Below are positions 1-7,804 of a stretch of DNA of 38,477 nt, piece by piece. The translations under genes were made by a program, and so were the position numbers. Positions within the stretch are counted from its first letter, which is position 1; each line of letters opens with the position of its first letter. Below the pieces are notes generated by a model. The model ran no database searches and was not told the origin of the DNA. It saw only the letters and a program-made list of their open reading frames with translations. Source of the DNA: an uncultured Clostridia bacterium (GTDB taxonomy: Bacteria > Bacillota > Clostridia > Oscillospirales > Ruminococcaceae); assembly GCA_937892655.1 (NCBI GenBank), contig CALBJC010000073.1:1-38477 (forward strand), written 5' to 3'.

Positions 1-208
1 ACAGGCTGGTTCAATGGGCGCTTGCTCATCACCATCACGTATCTACAAGGGCAAGGGTATGCCTGGTCACCTCGGTCACGAGAGAGTAACAATCCAGAAT
101 CTCAAGGTTGTTAAGGTTGACGCAGAAAACAATCTCATCGCTATCAAGGGTGCTATTCCTGGCCCTAAGGGTTCAGTTGTAACTATCATTGATGCAGTTA
201 AGGCTTAG
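1..208 (+). CDS. rplC: 50S ribosomal protein L3, C-terminal part
   Basis: This is the tail of ribosomal protein L3, which binds 23S rRNA early in large-subunit assembly. The reading frame is open from base 2 and ends at TAG 206-208, so only the last 68 or so residues of a protein of about 210 are present; the start lies outside the window. The fragment contains the family signature around GKGMPGHLGHERVTIQNL and the ending GPKGSVVTI. It is the first gene seen of the S10-type operon, and rplD follows 17 bases later. Identification is firm because sequence and gene order agree. Confidence 0.96.
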   Translation, partial: QAGSMGACSSPSRIYKGKGMPGHLGHERVTIQNLKVVKVDAENNLIAIKGAIPGPKGSVVTIIDAVKA

Positions 209-225
209 TGGAAGGAGGAACTAAA

Positions 226-849
226 ATGTCACAGATTTCAGTATTAGATATGGCAGGCAATAAGGTTGCCGACACTGAGCTTAATGATGCTATTTTCGGC
301 ATCGAGCCAAACGTTGAAGTTATGCACGCTATGGTTGTTAACTACCTCGCTAACCAGCGTCAGGGTACACAGTCAACACTTACAAGAACAGAAGTAAGCG
401 GTGGCGGTAGAAAGCCTTGGAGACAGAAGGGTACAGGTAGAGCAAGACAGGGTTCTATCCGCGCTCCACAGTGGACACACGGCGGTATCGCACTCGGTCC
501 TAAGCCAAGAAGCTACAGATTTGCGCTTAACAAGAAGGTAAAGAGACTTGCTATGAAGTCAGCTCTTTCAACAAAGGTACTCGATAACAACATGATCGTT
601 TTAGATTCACTCAAGCTTGAGGAATTCAAGACAAAGACAATCGTTAACATGCTCAAGGCTCTTAATGTTGAAGGCAAGGCCCTCATCGTAATGCCTGAGG
701 TTGACGCTAAGGTTATCAAGAGCGCAAACAACATTCCTGGTGTAAAGACAACTCTTGTTAATACACTCAACGTATACGACATTCTTAACTACGATAAGTT
801 CATCGTTGTTACAGATGCTGTAAAGAAGATTGAGGAGGTTTACGCATAA
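226..849 (+). CDS. rplD: 50S ribosomal protein L4
   Basis: Ribosomal protein L4 (207 residues) lines the polypeptide exit tunnel and binds 23S rRNA domain I; in E. coli it also represses the S10 operon. The loop region with GGGRKPWRQKGTGRARQGS, at about residues 60-80, is the family hallmark. I chose ATG 226 because GGAGG lies just upstream at 214-218 and translation starts directly at MSQISVLDMAG; an upstream in-frame GTG at 208 would put the ribosome binding site inside the gene. The TAA stop overlaps the ATG of rplW by one base, indicating coupled translation. Confidence 0.97.
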   Translation: MSQISVLDMAGNKVADTELNDAIFGIEPNVEVMHAMVVNYLANQRQGTQSTLTRTEVSGGGRKPWRQKGTGRARQGSIRAPQWTHGGIALGPKPRSYRFALNKKVKRLAMKSALSTKVLDNNMIVLDSLKLEEFKTKTIVNMLKALNVEGKALIVMPEVDAKVIKSANNIPGVKTTLVNTLNVYDILNYDKFIVVTDAVKKIEEVYA

Positions 850-1145
850 TGATTAAAACCGCTCAGGATATTATTATCAGACCTATCATCACAGAAGGTT
901 CTATGGAAAATCTCGCTGCTGGCAAGTACACATTTGAAGTTGCAAAGAATGCAAACAAGATTGAAATTGCTAAGGCAGTTGAAGAGCTGTTCGGCGTAAA
1001 GGTTGCTAAGGTTAACACAATGAACTGCAACGGCAAGAACAGAAGAATGGGCAGATATGAGGGCAAGACTCCAGACTGGAAGAAGGCAATCGTTACTCTC
1101 AAGGATGGCGAAAAGACAATCGAATTCTTCGATAACCTCATCTAA
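849..1145 (+). CDS. rplW: 50S ribosomal protein L23
   Basis: Ribosomal protein L23 (98 residues) sits at the tunnel exit and docks trigger factor and SRP. Visible family features are the N-terminal DIIIRPIITEGS segment, a central EIAKAVEELFGVKVAKVNTMN stretch, and the basic loop with GRYEGKTPDWKKAIVTL. Length is normal. Translation is coupled to rplD by an ATG/TAA overlap. It is followed by an unusually long 96-base spacer before rplB. Confidence 0.96.
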   Translation: MIKTAQDIIIRPIITEGSMENLAAGKYTFEVAKNANKIEIAKAVEELFGVKVAKVNTMNCNGKNRRMGRYEGKTPDWKKAIVTLKDGEKTIEFFDNLI

Positions 1146-1241
1146 TAAAATAATAAGCCCCGACCCGAGCAGTAAAAGCTGCTTGAGGCAAGTATGGAAA
1201 ACAAAAAGTTTTTCGCAAAACCGTAAAGGAGTGAATATACA
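1146..1241 (+). other. rplW-rplB intergenic spacer with two short hairpins
   Basis: At 96 bases this is the longest gap in the S10 half of the operon, where most gaps are 0-25 bases. It holds an AGCAG-TAAAAG-CTGCT hairpin near 1169-1184, flanked by GCC and GGC that could extend it, and a second GTTTT-TCGC-AAAAC hairpin just before the rplB ribosome binding site. No T-run follows either hairpin, so termination is not predicted. A role in mRNA processing or translational control is inference only. Confidence 0.35.
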
Positions 1242-2075
1242 ATGGCAATTAAGAGCTACAAGCCAACGACACCTGGTAGACGTGGCATGACTGTTACAGA
1301 TTACTCAGGCTTGTCAAAGGTTGCTCCTGAAAAAAGCCTTACTGAATCTTTAAAGAAGAATTCAGGTAGAAACAGCTACGGTAGAATCACAGTTCGTCAC
1401 AGAGGCGGCGGCGTTAGAAGAAAGTACCGTATCATTGACTTTAAGAGAAATAAGCTCGATATGAATGCAACAGTTATGACTATCGAGTACGACCCAAACA
1501 GATCAGCACACATCGCACTTTTACAGTATGAAGATGGTGAAAAGAGATACATCCTCGCACCAAACGGCCTCAAGGTAGGCGATACAGTAAGAGCAGGCGC
1601 TGATGCAGACATCAAGCCAGGTAATGCACTTGCACTCGGTAACATCCCTGTAGGTACATTCATCCACAACATTGAGCTTTACCCTGGTAAGGGTGCTCAG
1701 CTTGTAAGAGCTGCTGGTAACATGGCTCAGCTTATGGGTAAGGAAGCTACTTACGCTCTCGTAAGACTCCCTTCAGGCGAAATGAGAAAAGTTCCAATCA
1801 ACTGTATGGCTACAGTAGGTCAGGTTGGTAACATCGACCATGAAAACGTTCATATCGGTAAGGCTGGTAGAAAGCGTCACATGGGTTGGAGACCAACAGT
1901 TAGAGGTTCTGTAATGAACCCATGCGATCACCCACACGGTGGTGGTGAAGGTAAGTCACCAGTAGGTCGTCCAGGCCCATGCACACCTTGGGGTAAGCCA
2001 GCACTTGGTTACAAGACTCGTAAGAAGCATCATCGCTCCGATAAGTTTATCGTAAAGCGTAGAAACGGTAAGTAA
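1242..2075 (+). CDS. rplB: 50S ribosomal protein L2
   Basis: Ribosomal protein L2 (277 residues) is needed for subunit association and lies close to the peptidyl transferase centre. The sequence starts MAIKSYKPTTPGRRGMTV, has the RNA-binding GRNSYGRITVRHRGGG region, and ends with the highly conserved VMNPCDHPHGGGEGKSP block that contains the functionally important histidine near residue 230. Length matches the family. The ribosome binding site AAAGGAG is at about 1225-1231. All key regions look intact. Confidence 0.97.
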   Translation: MAIKSYKPTTPGRRGMTVTDYSGLSKVAPEKSLTESLKKNSGRNSYGRITVRHRGGGVRRKYRIIDFKRNKLDMNATVMTIEYDPNRSAHIALLQYEDGEKRYILAPNGLKVGDTVRAGADADIKPGNALALGNIPVGTFIHNIELYPGKGAQLVRAAGNMAQLMGKEATYALVRLPSGEMRKVPINCMATVGQVGNIDHENVHIGKAGRKRHMGWRPTVRGSVMNPCDHPHGGGEGKSPVGRPGPCTPWGKPALGYKTRKKHHRSDKFIVKRRNGK

Positions 2076-2097
2076 GCTGAAGGGAGGCAGATGAATA

Positions 2098-2382
2098 ATG
2101 GGTAGAAGTATTAAAAAGGGACCTTACGTTCAGGAGGTTCTTCTCAAAAGAGTTGAAGCAATGAACGAAGCAGGCGAAAAGAAGGTTTTGAAAACTTGGA
2201 GCCGTGCTTCAACAATCTTCCCTGATTTTGTTGGTCATACATTTGCTGTTCACGATGGACGTAAGCACGTTCCTGTTTATGTTACTGAAGATATGGTAGG
2301 TCATAAGCTTGGTGAATTTGCACCAACAAGAACTTACAAGGGACACGCAGGTTCAAAGACCTCAAATAATGGTAAGAAGTAG
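2098..2382 (+). CDS. rpsS: 30S ribosomal protein S19
   Basis: Ribosomal protein S19 (94 residues) forms a complex with S13 in the 30S head and contacts the A-site finger of 23S rRNA. It starts MGRSIKKGPYVQEVLLKRV, and its conserved core reads TWSRASTIFPDFVGHTFAVHDG followed by KLGEFAPTRTYKGH. Length is typical. GGGAGG at 2081-2086 supplies the ribosome binding site 22 bases after rplB. Confidence 0.97.
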   Translation: MGRSIKKGPYVQEVLLKRVEAMNEAGEKKVLKTWSRASTIFPDFVGHTFAVHDGRKHVPVYVTEDMVGHKLGEFAPTRTYKGHAGSKTSNNGKK

Positions 2383-2402
2383 GCCGAAAGGAGGATTTCA
2401 TA

Positions 2403-2738
2403 ATGGAAGCAAGAGCATATCTTAGAAATGCTCGTATTGCCCCAAGAAAGGTTCAGATCGTTCTGGATCTCATCAGAGGCAAGGATTACGAGGTTGCAAT
2501 GGCAATCTTAAAGCATACACCAAAGGCAGCTTGTGAATATCTTGAGAAGCTTCTTAAGTCGGCCGCAGCAAACGCTGAAAACAACCACAACATGGATGTA
2601 AACAATCTTTATGTTGCTGAATGTTTCGTTTGCCCAGGACCAATTATGAAGAGAATCATGCCAAGAGCAAGAGGCACAGCATACAGAATCCTTAAGAGAA
2701 CTTCACACATCACAATGGTTCTCAAGGAAAAGGAATAA
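2403..2738 (+). CDS. rplV: 50S ribosomal protein L22
   Basis: Ribosomal protein L22 (111 residues) spans the large subunit and forms part of the exit-tunnel constriction together with L4. The N-terminal ARIAPRKVQIVLDLIRGK helix and the C-terminal hairpin-loop region MKRIMPRARGTAYRILKRTSHI are both present; the latter is the beta-hairpin tip where macrolide-resistance changes occur in other bacteria. AAGGAGG at 2389-2395 is the ribosome binding site. It is a normal-length member. Confidence 0.97.
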   Translation: MEARAYLRNARIAPRKVQIVLDLIRGKDYEVAMAILKHTPKAACEYLEKLLKSAAANAENNHNMDVNNLYVAECFVCPGPIMKRIMPRARGTAYRILKRTSHITMVLKEKE

Positions 2739-2759
2739 GTCGAAAGAGGAGGTAAACTA

Positions 2760-3464
2760 ATGGGCCAGAAGGTAAATCCACACGGACTTCGTGTCGGTGT
2801 AATCAAGGACTGGGATTCTCGCTGGTTTGCAAATAAGAGCACTTTCGGCGATACACTTGTTGAAGACTACAACGTTCGTAACTTCATCAAGAAGAGCCTG
2901 TACTCAGCAGGTGTTCCACGCATCGAAATCGAAAGATTTGCAGATAAGGTTAAGATCCACATTCACTGCGCTAGACCGGGCGTTGTAATCGGTAAGGGTG
3001 GCGCAGAAATCGAAAAGCTCCGTCAGAAGATTGAAAACATGACAGGTAAGAGCGTTGCTCTCAACATCGTAGAGGTTAAGTCACCTGATGTTAATGCACA
3101 GCTCGTTGCAGAAAAGATTGCGCTCGACCTTGAAAACAGAATTTCATTCAGAAGAGCTACAAAGCAGGCTATTGCAAGAACAATGAAGCTTGGTGCTAAG
3201 GGTATCAAGACAATGGTTTCAGGTCGTCTCGGCGGTGCTGAAATTGCAAGAAGCGAAACATATCACGAGGGTACAATTCCTCTTCAGACAATTCGTGCAG
3301 ATATCGACTACGGCTTTGCAGAAGCTAACACAACTTATGGTAAGATCGGCGTTAAGGTTTGGATCTACAAGGGTGAAGTTTTGGCAGGTGCAGTAGCAAA
3401 CAACGCTAAGGAAGAAAAGCGTCCTGCAAGAAGAAATAATCGCAGAGAAGGAGGTAACAAGTAA
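2760..3464 (+). CDS. rpsC: 30S ribosomal protein S3
   Basis: Ribosomal protein S3 (234 residues) helps form the mRNA entry tunnel and carries ribosomal helicase activity. The start MGQKVNPHGLRVGVIKDWDS is diagnostic. A KH type-2 domain with the GKGG turn (ARPGVVIGKGGAEIEKLR, about residues 75-92) is present, followed by the C-terminal domain with GRLGGAEIARSE. The basic tail RPARRNNRREGG is usual for clostridia. The stop overlaps the rplP start by one base. Confidence 0.97.
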   Translation: MGQKVNPHGLRVGVIKDWDSRWFANKSTFGDTLVEDYNVRNFIKKSLYSAGVPRIEIERFADKVKIHIHCARPGVVIGKGGAEIEKLRQKIENMTGKSVALNIVEVKSPDVNAQLVAEKIALDLENRISFRRATKQAIARTMKLGAKGIKTMVSGRLGGAEIARSETYHEGTIPLQTIRADIDYGFAEANTTYGKIGVKVWIYKGEVLAGAVANNAKEEKRPARRNNRREGGNK

Positions 3465-3895
3465 TGCTACTTCCAAAGAGAGTTAAGTATCGCCGCCAGC
3501 AGCGCGGTAGATTAAAGGGTAAGGCAATGAGAGGCAACACTGTTACAAACGGTGAATACGGCCTCCAGGCTCTTCAGCCAGCTTGGATCACATCAAATCA
3601 GATTGAAGCTGCCCGTATCGCTATGACAAGATACATCAAGAGAGGCGGTCAGGTTTGGATCAAGATTTTCCCAGACAAGCCAATCACTGAAAAGCCAGCT
3701 GATACTCGAATGGGTTCCGGTAAAGGTTCTCCAGAATATTGGGTAGCTGTTGTTAAGCCAGGCAGAGTAATGTTTGAAATCGCCGGCGTATCAGAAGAAG
3801 TTGCTAGAGAGGCTATGCGTCTTGCTATGCACAAGCTCCCAATCAAGTGTAAGTTTGTTAAGAAGGAAACTGAGGAAAAGGGTGGTGAGCAGTAA
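3464..3895 (+). CDS. rplP: 50S ribosomal protein L16
   Basis: Ribosomal protein L16 (143 residues) sits near the A site and helps position aminoacyl-tRNA. It begins MLLPKRVKYRRQQRGR and contains the conserved GEYGLQALQPAWITSNQIEA and RMGSGKGSPEYWVAVVKPG segments, the latter being the flexible loop approaching the peptidyl transferase centre. It starts at ATG 3464, sharing one base with the rpsC stop, and its own stop overlaps the rpmC ATG in the same way. Confidence 0.97.
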   Translation: MLLPKRVKYRRQQRGRLKGKAMRGNTVTNGEYGLQALQPAWITSNQIEAARIAMTRYIKRGGQVWIKIFPDKPITEKPADTRMGSGKGSPEYWVAVVKPGRVMFEIAGVSEEVAREAMRLAMHKLPIKCKFVKKETEEKGGEQ

Positions 3896-4086
3896 TGAAG
3901 GCAAACGAAATCAAGGATATGAAATTAGAAGAGCTTCAGGCTAAGCTCACAGAACTCAAGCAGGAGCTCTTTAACCTCCGTTTTCAGCATGCTGTAAATC
4001 AGCTCGATAACCCTAAGCGTCTCAACGCGGTTAAGAAGGACATTGCTCGTGTAAAGACCTTCATTAACCAGCGCAACGCACAGTAA
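3895..4086 (+). CDS. rpmC: 50S ribosomal protein L29
   Basis: Ribosomal protein L29 (63 residues) lies beside L23 at the tunnel exit. It is the expected helical hairpin: MKANEIKDMKLEELQAKL, then ELKQELFNLRFQHAVNQLDN, then the basic VKKDIARVKTFINQR helix. Start ATG 3895 overlaps the L16 stop, and the ribosome binding site GGTGG lies within the rplP tail. Length is standard. Confidence 0.96.
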   Translation: MKANEIKDMKLEELQAKLTELKQELFNLRFQHAVNQLDNPKRLNAVKKDIARVKTFINQRNAQ

Positions 4087-4098
4087 GGAGGATTAACT

Positions 4099-4356
4099 GT
4101 GAGCGAAAGAAACCTTAGAAAGACCAGAGTGGGCAAGGTTGTATCCAACAAGATGGATAAGACTATCGTTGTTGCAATCGAAGATAACGTAGCTCACCCT
4201 CTCTATAAGAAGATTATCAAGAGAACTGTAAAGCTCAAGGCTCATGACGAAAACAATGTCTGCACAATCGGCGACAAGGTTAAGGTTATGGAAACAAGAC
4301 CTCTCTCAAAGGATAAGAGATGGAGACTTGTTGAAGTTCTCGAAAAGGCTAAGTAA
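4099..4356 (+). CDS. rpsQ: 30S ribosomal protein S17
   Basis: Ribosomal protein S17 (85 residues) is a primary 16S rRNA binder with an OB fold. The sequence starts MSERNLRKTRVGKVVSNKMDKT and has the conserved HPLYKKIIKRTVKLKAHDE and ETRPLSKDKRWRLVE blocks. The initiation codon is GTG at 4099, placed eight bases after AAGGAGG at 4084-4090. In E. coli this is the last gene of the S10 operon; here a 54-base gap follows before rplN. Confidence 0.97.
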   Translation: MSERNLRKTRVGKVVSNKMDKTIVVAIEDNVAHPLYKKIIKRTVKLKAHDENNVCTIGDKVKVMETRPLSKDKRWRLVEVLEKAK

Positions 4357-4410
4357 TTTAGCGATTATACGTTTTAATAAAACAATTAAGTTCTGAAAGG
4401 AGGAACGACT

Positions 4411-4779
4411 GTGATTCAAATGCAGACATACCTGAAGGTTGCTGATAACAGTGGAGCAAAGGAGCTCATGTGTATCAGAGTTTTAGGTGGCACACGCAGA
4501 AGATATGCAAACATCGGCGACGTTGTCGTTTGTTCAGTTAAGAAGGCTACACCAGGCGGCGTTGTTAAGAAGGGCGATGTTGTAAAAGCAGTAATCGTTC
4601 GTTCAGCTAAGGGTCTTCGTCGTGAAGATGGCACATACATCCGTTTCGACGAAAACGCAGCTGTTATTGTTAAGGAAGATAAAAACCCAAGAGGAACTCG
4701 TATTTTTGGACCTGTGGCTAGAGAATTAAGAGACAAGGATTTCTTAAAGATTTTGTCACTCGCACCAGAAGTTCTTTAA
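4411..4779 (+). CDS. rplN: 50S ribosomal protein L14
   Basis: Ribosomal protein L14 (122 residues) binds 23S rRNA at the subunit interface and is the docking site of the silencing factor RsfS. The start MIQMQTYLKVADNSGAKELM, the signature GGTRRRYANIGDVVV and the ending FLKILSLAPEVL are diagnostic. It initiates at GTG 4411, after AAAGGAGG at 4397-4404. This is the first gene of the classical spc operon. Confidence 0.97.
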   Translation: MIQMQTYLKVADNSGAKELMCIRVLGGTRRRYANIGDVVVCSVKKATPGGVVKKGDVVKAVIVRSAKGLRREDGTYIRFDENAAVIVKEDKNPRGTRIFGPVARELRDKDFLKILSLAPEVL

Positions 4780-4795
4780 TCAGGAGGTGTCGTAA

Positions 4796-5137
4796 ATGAG
4801 TAATAAGGTTCACGTTAAAACAGGCGACACAGTCATCTTGTTAAAGGGTAAATACGATGATAAGTATACAGATAACGCTCGTAAGACCGGTAAGGTTTTA
4901 GAAGTTTCCCCTAAGGAAGGTAAGGTTATCGTAGAAGGCATTAACTACGTTACAAAGCACGTTAAGCCACGTCGTCAGGGCGAAGCAGGCGGTATCGTTA
5001 AGGCTGAAGCTCCAATCTACGCATGCAAGGTTCAGCTTGTTTGCCCTAAGTGCGGCAAGCCAACAAGAACTGGCGCTAAGATCGTAGGCGACGAAAAGCT
5101 CAGAGTTTGCAAGAAGTGCAACGAAACATTCAAGTAA
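4796..5137 (+). CDS. rplX: 50S ribosomal protein L24, Cys4 zinc-ribbon form
   Basis: Ribosomal protein L24 (113 residues) initiates large-subunit assembly through its KOW domain. That domain is seen at residues 6-40 (VKTGDTVILLKGKYD...GKVLEV), followed by the conserved EGINYVTKHVKP. The C-terminal part carries CPKC and CKKC pairs about 24 residues apart, forming a putative zinc ribbon; some bacterial L24 proteins have these cysteines and others lack them. AGGAGG lies at 4782-4787. The zinc binding is inferred from cysteine spacing. Confidence 0.96.
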   Translation: MSNKVHVKTGDTVILLKGKYDDKYTDNARKTGKVLEVSPKEGKVIVEGINYVTKHVKPRRQGEAGGIVKAEAPIYACKVQLVCPKCGKPTRTGAKIVGDEKLRVCKKCNETFK

Positions 5138-5150
5138 GGAGGAAACTACA

Positions 5151-5690
5151 ATGCCAAGATTAAAGGAATATTATGTTAGCGATGTAGCTCCTGCTTTAAT
5201 GAAGAAGTTCGGCTACAAGAACGTAATGCAGATTCCTAAGCTTGATAAGGTTGTAATCAACGTTGGTTGCGGCGAAGCTAAGGAAAACAAGAAGGTTGTT
5301 GAGGCTATCATGACAGACCTCGCAGCTATCACAGGTCAGAAGCCTATCGAATGTAAGGCTAAGAAGTCAGTTGCTAACTTCAAGCTCAGAGAAGGCATGA
5401 CAATCGGTGTTAAGGTAACTCTCAGAGGCGACAAGATGTGGGAATTCGTTGACAGACTTTTCAACGTTTCATTCCCTCGTGTACGTGACTTCAGAGGTAT
5501 CAACCCTAATTCCTTCGACGGTAGAGGTAACTACTCTACAGGTATCAAGGAACAGCTCATTTTCCCAGAAATTGAGTATGATAAGATTGACAAGGTTCGT
5601 GGTATGGATATCAACTTTATCACAACTGCTAATAACGACGAAGAAGCAAGAGAGCTTTTAAGCTTACTCGGCGCTCCATTCGCAAAGTAA
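5151..5690 (+). CDS. rplE: 50S ribosomal protein L5
   Basis: Ribosomal protein L5 (179 residues) binds 5S rRNA and contacts P-site tRNA. Family features are MKKFGYKNVMQIPKLDKVVINVG near the start, GQKPIECKAKKSVANFKLREG in the middle, and the conserved FPRVRDFRGINPNSFDGRGNY region. The C-terminal NDEEARELLSLLGAPF is also typical. AAGGAGG at 5136-5142 serves as ribosome binding site, 13 bases after rplX. Confidence 0.97.
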   Translation: MPRLKEYYVSDVAPALMKKFGYKNVMQIPKLDKVVINVGCGEAKENKKVVEAIMTDLAAITGQKPIECKAKKSVANFKLREGMTIGVKVTLRGDKMWEFVDRLFNVSFPRVRDFRGINPNSFDGRGNYSTGIKEQLIFPEIEYDKIDKVRGMDINFITTANNDEEARELLSLLGAPFAK

Positions 5691-5710
5691 TGTAAGGGGA
5701 GGAACTAATA

Positions 5711-5896
5711 ATGGCTAAAAAGGCAATGATCAACAAGCAGCAGAAAACGCCAAAGTATTCCACTCGTGCTTACAACAGATGCAAAATCTGCGGAAGACCA
5801 CACGCATACCTCAGAAAGTTCGGCATTTGCCGTATCTGCTTCAGAGAGCTTGCACACGATGGTCAGATCCCGGGTGTTAAGAAGGCAAGCTGGTAA
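5711..5896 (+). CDS. rpsN: 30S ribosomal protein S14, zinc-binding type
   Basis: This is the short form of S14 (61 residues, often named rpsZ or rpsN1), found in most Gram-positive bacteria; S14 works in late assembly of the 30S head. The CKIC...CRIC zinc knuckle lies at about residues 24-43 (CKICGRPHAYLRKFGICRIC). The ending DGQIPGVKKASW is the standard S14 terminus. AGGGGAGG at 5695-5702 precedes the ATG. Confidence 0.97.
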   Translation: MAKKAMINKQQKTPKYSTRAYNRCKICGRPHAYLRKFGICRICFRELAHDGQIPGVKKASW

Positions 5897-5935
5897 TCAG
5901 TTTACCACAACAACCAATTGAGGAGGTTATACGGA

Positions 5936-6334
5936 ATGCAAATTACTGATACAATCGCCGATTTGCTTACCAGAATTCGTAACGCAAGTTCTGCAAAGCA
6001 CGCAACTGTAGACGTTCCTGCATCTAACCTTAAGAAGTCTATCACACAGATTCTCGTTGACGAAGGCTATGTGAAGTCATTCCAGGTTATCGAGGACGGT
6101 AAGCAGGGTATCATTAGAATTACGCTCAAATATGATGAGAATAGAAATCCAGTTATCACAGGTATCCGTAGAGTTTCTAAGCCAGGTCTTAGAATCTACT
6201 CAAGCTGTGAGGATATGCCAAAGGTTATGAAGGGTCTTGGTGTAGCAATCGTATCTACATCTAAGGGTATTGTTACTGACAAGAAGGCTCGTGAGCTTAA
6301 CGTTGGCGGCGAAGTTCTCGCATTCGTTTGGTAA
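5936..6334 (+). CDS. rpsH: 30S ribosomal protein S8
   Basis: Ribosomal protein S8 (132 residues) organises the central domain of 16S rRNA; in E. coli it represses the spc operon. The start MQITDTIADLLTRIRNASSAKH and the C-terminal STSKGIVTDKKARELNVGGEVLAFVW are diagnostic. I placed the start at ATG 5936 because GAGGAGG is at 5919-5925 and this gives the usual N-terminus; an in-frame start at 5918 would overlap the ribosome binding site. Confidence 0.97.
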   Translation: MQITDTIADLLTRIRNASSAKHATVDVPASNLKKSITQILVDEGYVKSFQVIEDGKQGIIRITLKYDENRNPVITGIRRVSKPGLRIYSSCEDMPKVMKGLGVAIVSTSKGIVTDKKARELNVGGEVLAFVW

Positions 6335-6346
6335 GGAGGACAGGAT

Positions 6347-6898
6347 ATGTCAAGAATTGGTAAAATGCCTATCACTGTTCCTGCCGGCGTAGAAGTTAAT
6401 GTTGCGGACGGCAACGTAGTAACAGTGAAGGGCCCAAAGGGCACTTTAGTAAAAACATATCACAGAGATATGATCATTGAAGTAAACGGTGCAGAGGTCA
6501 ATGTTAAGCGTCCTTCAGACGAAAAGCAGCACAGAGCTCTCCACGGTTTGACAAGAACACTCATCGCTAACATGGTTGAGGGTGTTACAAACGGCTACTC
6601 AAAGACACTTGAAATCGAAGGTGTTGGTTACAGAGCAGCTAAGCAGGGTAAGCAGCTTGTTTTGAACCTTGGTTTCTCACACCAGGTAGTGTTTGAAGAA
6701 AACGAAGATATCGCTATCGAAGTTCCAAACGCAAACAAGATTGTTGTTTCCGGTATTGACAAGCAGAAGGTTGGACAGTTTGCTTGTGAAATCAGAGAAA
6801 AGCGTCCACCTGAGCCATACAAGGGCAAGGGTATCCGTTACGAAGGCGAATACATCATCCGTAAGGAAGGTAAAGCCGGTAAGGGTAGTAAGAAGTAA
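6347..6898 (+). CDS. rplF: 50S ribosomal protein L6
   Basis: Ribosomal protein L6 (183 residues) sits near the factor-binding site by the sarcin-ricin loop. It shows the duplicated L6 fold: MSRIGKMPITVPAGVEV and KGPKGTL at the start, the linker LHGLTRTLIANMVEGVTNGY at about residues 65-85, and the C-terminal KRPPEPYKGKGIRYEGE block. AAGGAGG at 6333-6339 overlaps the rpsH stop region. Length is normal. Confidence 0.97.
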   Translation: MSRIGKMPITVPAGVEVNVADGNVVTVKGPKGTLVKTYHRDMIIEVNGAEVNVKRPSDEKQHRALHGLTRTLIANMVEGVTNGYSKTLEIEGVGYRAAKQGKQLVLNLGFSHQVVFEENEDIAIEVPNANKIVVSGIDKQKVGQFACEIREKRPPEPYKGKGIRYEGEYIIRKEGKAGKGSKK

Positions 6899-6916
6899 TA
6901 TAAGGAGTGAAAAACG

Positions 6917-7276
6917 ATGGTTAAAAAGCTTGATAGAGCAGCATCAAGAGCAAAGAGACATGCTCGAGTTCGTGCAAAGATTTCAGGAACAGCTACATGC
7001 CCACGTCTTAATGTATTTCGCTCCTCGAAACATATTTATGCACAGTTGATCGACGACGTTAACGGCGTTACACTCGCTGCAGCATCATCAATGGCTAAGG
7101 ACTTTGATGGCAACGGCGGTAACAAGGAAGGCGCTCGTAAGGTAGGCCTTGCAATTGCAGAAGCTGCAAAAGCAAAGGGTATCGAAGAAGTTGTATTCGA
7201 CAGAGGCGGTTACATCTACCACGGTCGTGTTCAGGAATTAGCAGACGGCGCTCGCGAGGGCGGACTCAAGTTCTAA
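6917..7276 (+). CDS. rplR: 50S ribosomal protein L18
   Basis: Ribosomal protein L18 (119 residues) binds 5S rRNA and places it in the central protuberance. The basic N-terminus MVKKLDRAASRAKRHARVR, the core CPRLNVFRSSKHIYAQLIDD and the C-terminal VVFDRGGYIYHGRVQELADG are all characteristic. AAGGAGTG at 6902-6909 is the likely ribosome binding site, 18 bases after rplF. Confidence 0.97.
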   Translation: MVKKLDRAASRAKRHARVRAKISGTATCPRLNVFRSSKHIYAQLIDDVNGVTLAAASSMAKDFDGNGGNKEGARKVGLAIAEAAKAKGIEEVVFDRGGYIYHGRVQELADGAREGGLKF

Positions 7277-7290
7277 AGGAGGTAAATATC

Positions 7291-7791
7291 TTGGCTTTAA
7301 TAGATGCTTCAACATTGGAACTTTCTGAGAAGGTTGTCGCAATCAACCGTGTATCTAAGACTGTAAAGGGCGGTCGTATCATGAAGTTTGCTGCACTCGT
7401 TGTAGTAGGCGACGGTAACGGTTATGTTGGCTTCGGTATGGGTAAGTCAGCTGAAGTTCCAGATGCAATCCGCAAGGGTATCGAGGATGCGAAGAAGAAC
7501 CTTATCAAGGTTTCATTAAGAGGAACAACAATTCCTCACGAAATTATCGGCAAGTTCGGCGCAGGCGAAGTTCTGATGAGACCAGCCCCACAGGGTACTG
7601 GTGTTATCGCAGGCGGTCCTGTTCGTTCAGTAGTAGAAATGGCCGGTATCAAGGATATCAGAACAAAGTCACTTCGTTCTAACAATCCTTGCAACGTAGT
7701 TAGAGCTACAATCAACGGTCTTGCAAGCGTAATGAGCGCTGAAGACGTTGCAGCAAAGAGAGGCAAAACAGTTAAGGAAATTTTTGGCTAA
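7291..7791 (+). CDS. rpsE: 30S ribosomal protein S5
   Basis: Ribosomal protein S5 (166 residues) contributes to decoding accuracy and the mRNA entry site. The dsRNA-binding-like N-domain begins ELSEKVVAINRVSKTVKGGR and includes GDGNGYVGFGMGKS; the C-domain has RPAPQGTGVIAGGPVRSV. The start is a TTG at 7291, which follows AAAGGAGG at 7276-7283 with good spacing and yields the normal N-terminus; no in-frame ATG lies close by. Rare TTG initiation may lower its translation relative to its neighbours. Confidence 0.96.
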   Translation: MALIDASTLELSEKVVAINRVSKTVKGGRIMKFAALVVVGDGNGYVGFGMGKSAEVPDAIRKGIEDAKKNLIKVSLRGTTIPHEIIGKFGAGEVLMRPAPQGTGVIAGGPVRSVVEMAGIKDIRTKSLRSNNPCNVVRATINGLASVMSAEDVAAKRGKTVKEIFG

Positions 7792-7804
7792 GGAGGAATA
7801 GCAA

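Noticed and set aside
4357..4410. Internal promoter at the classical S10/spc operon boundary
   Set aside because: The 54-base rpsQ-rplN gap has only a weak GTTTT-AAT-AAAAC repeat and no convincing -35/-10 pair, so I did not list a promoter.
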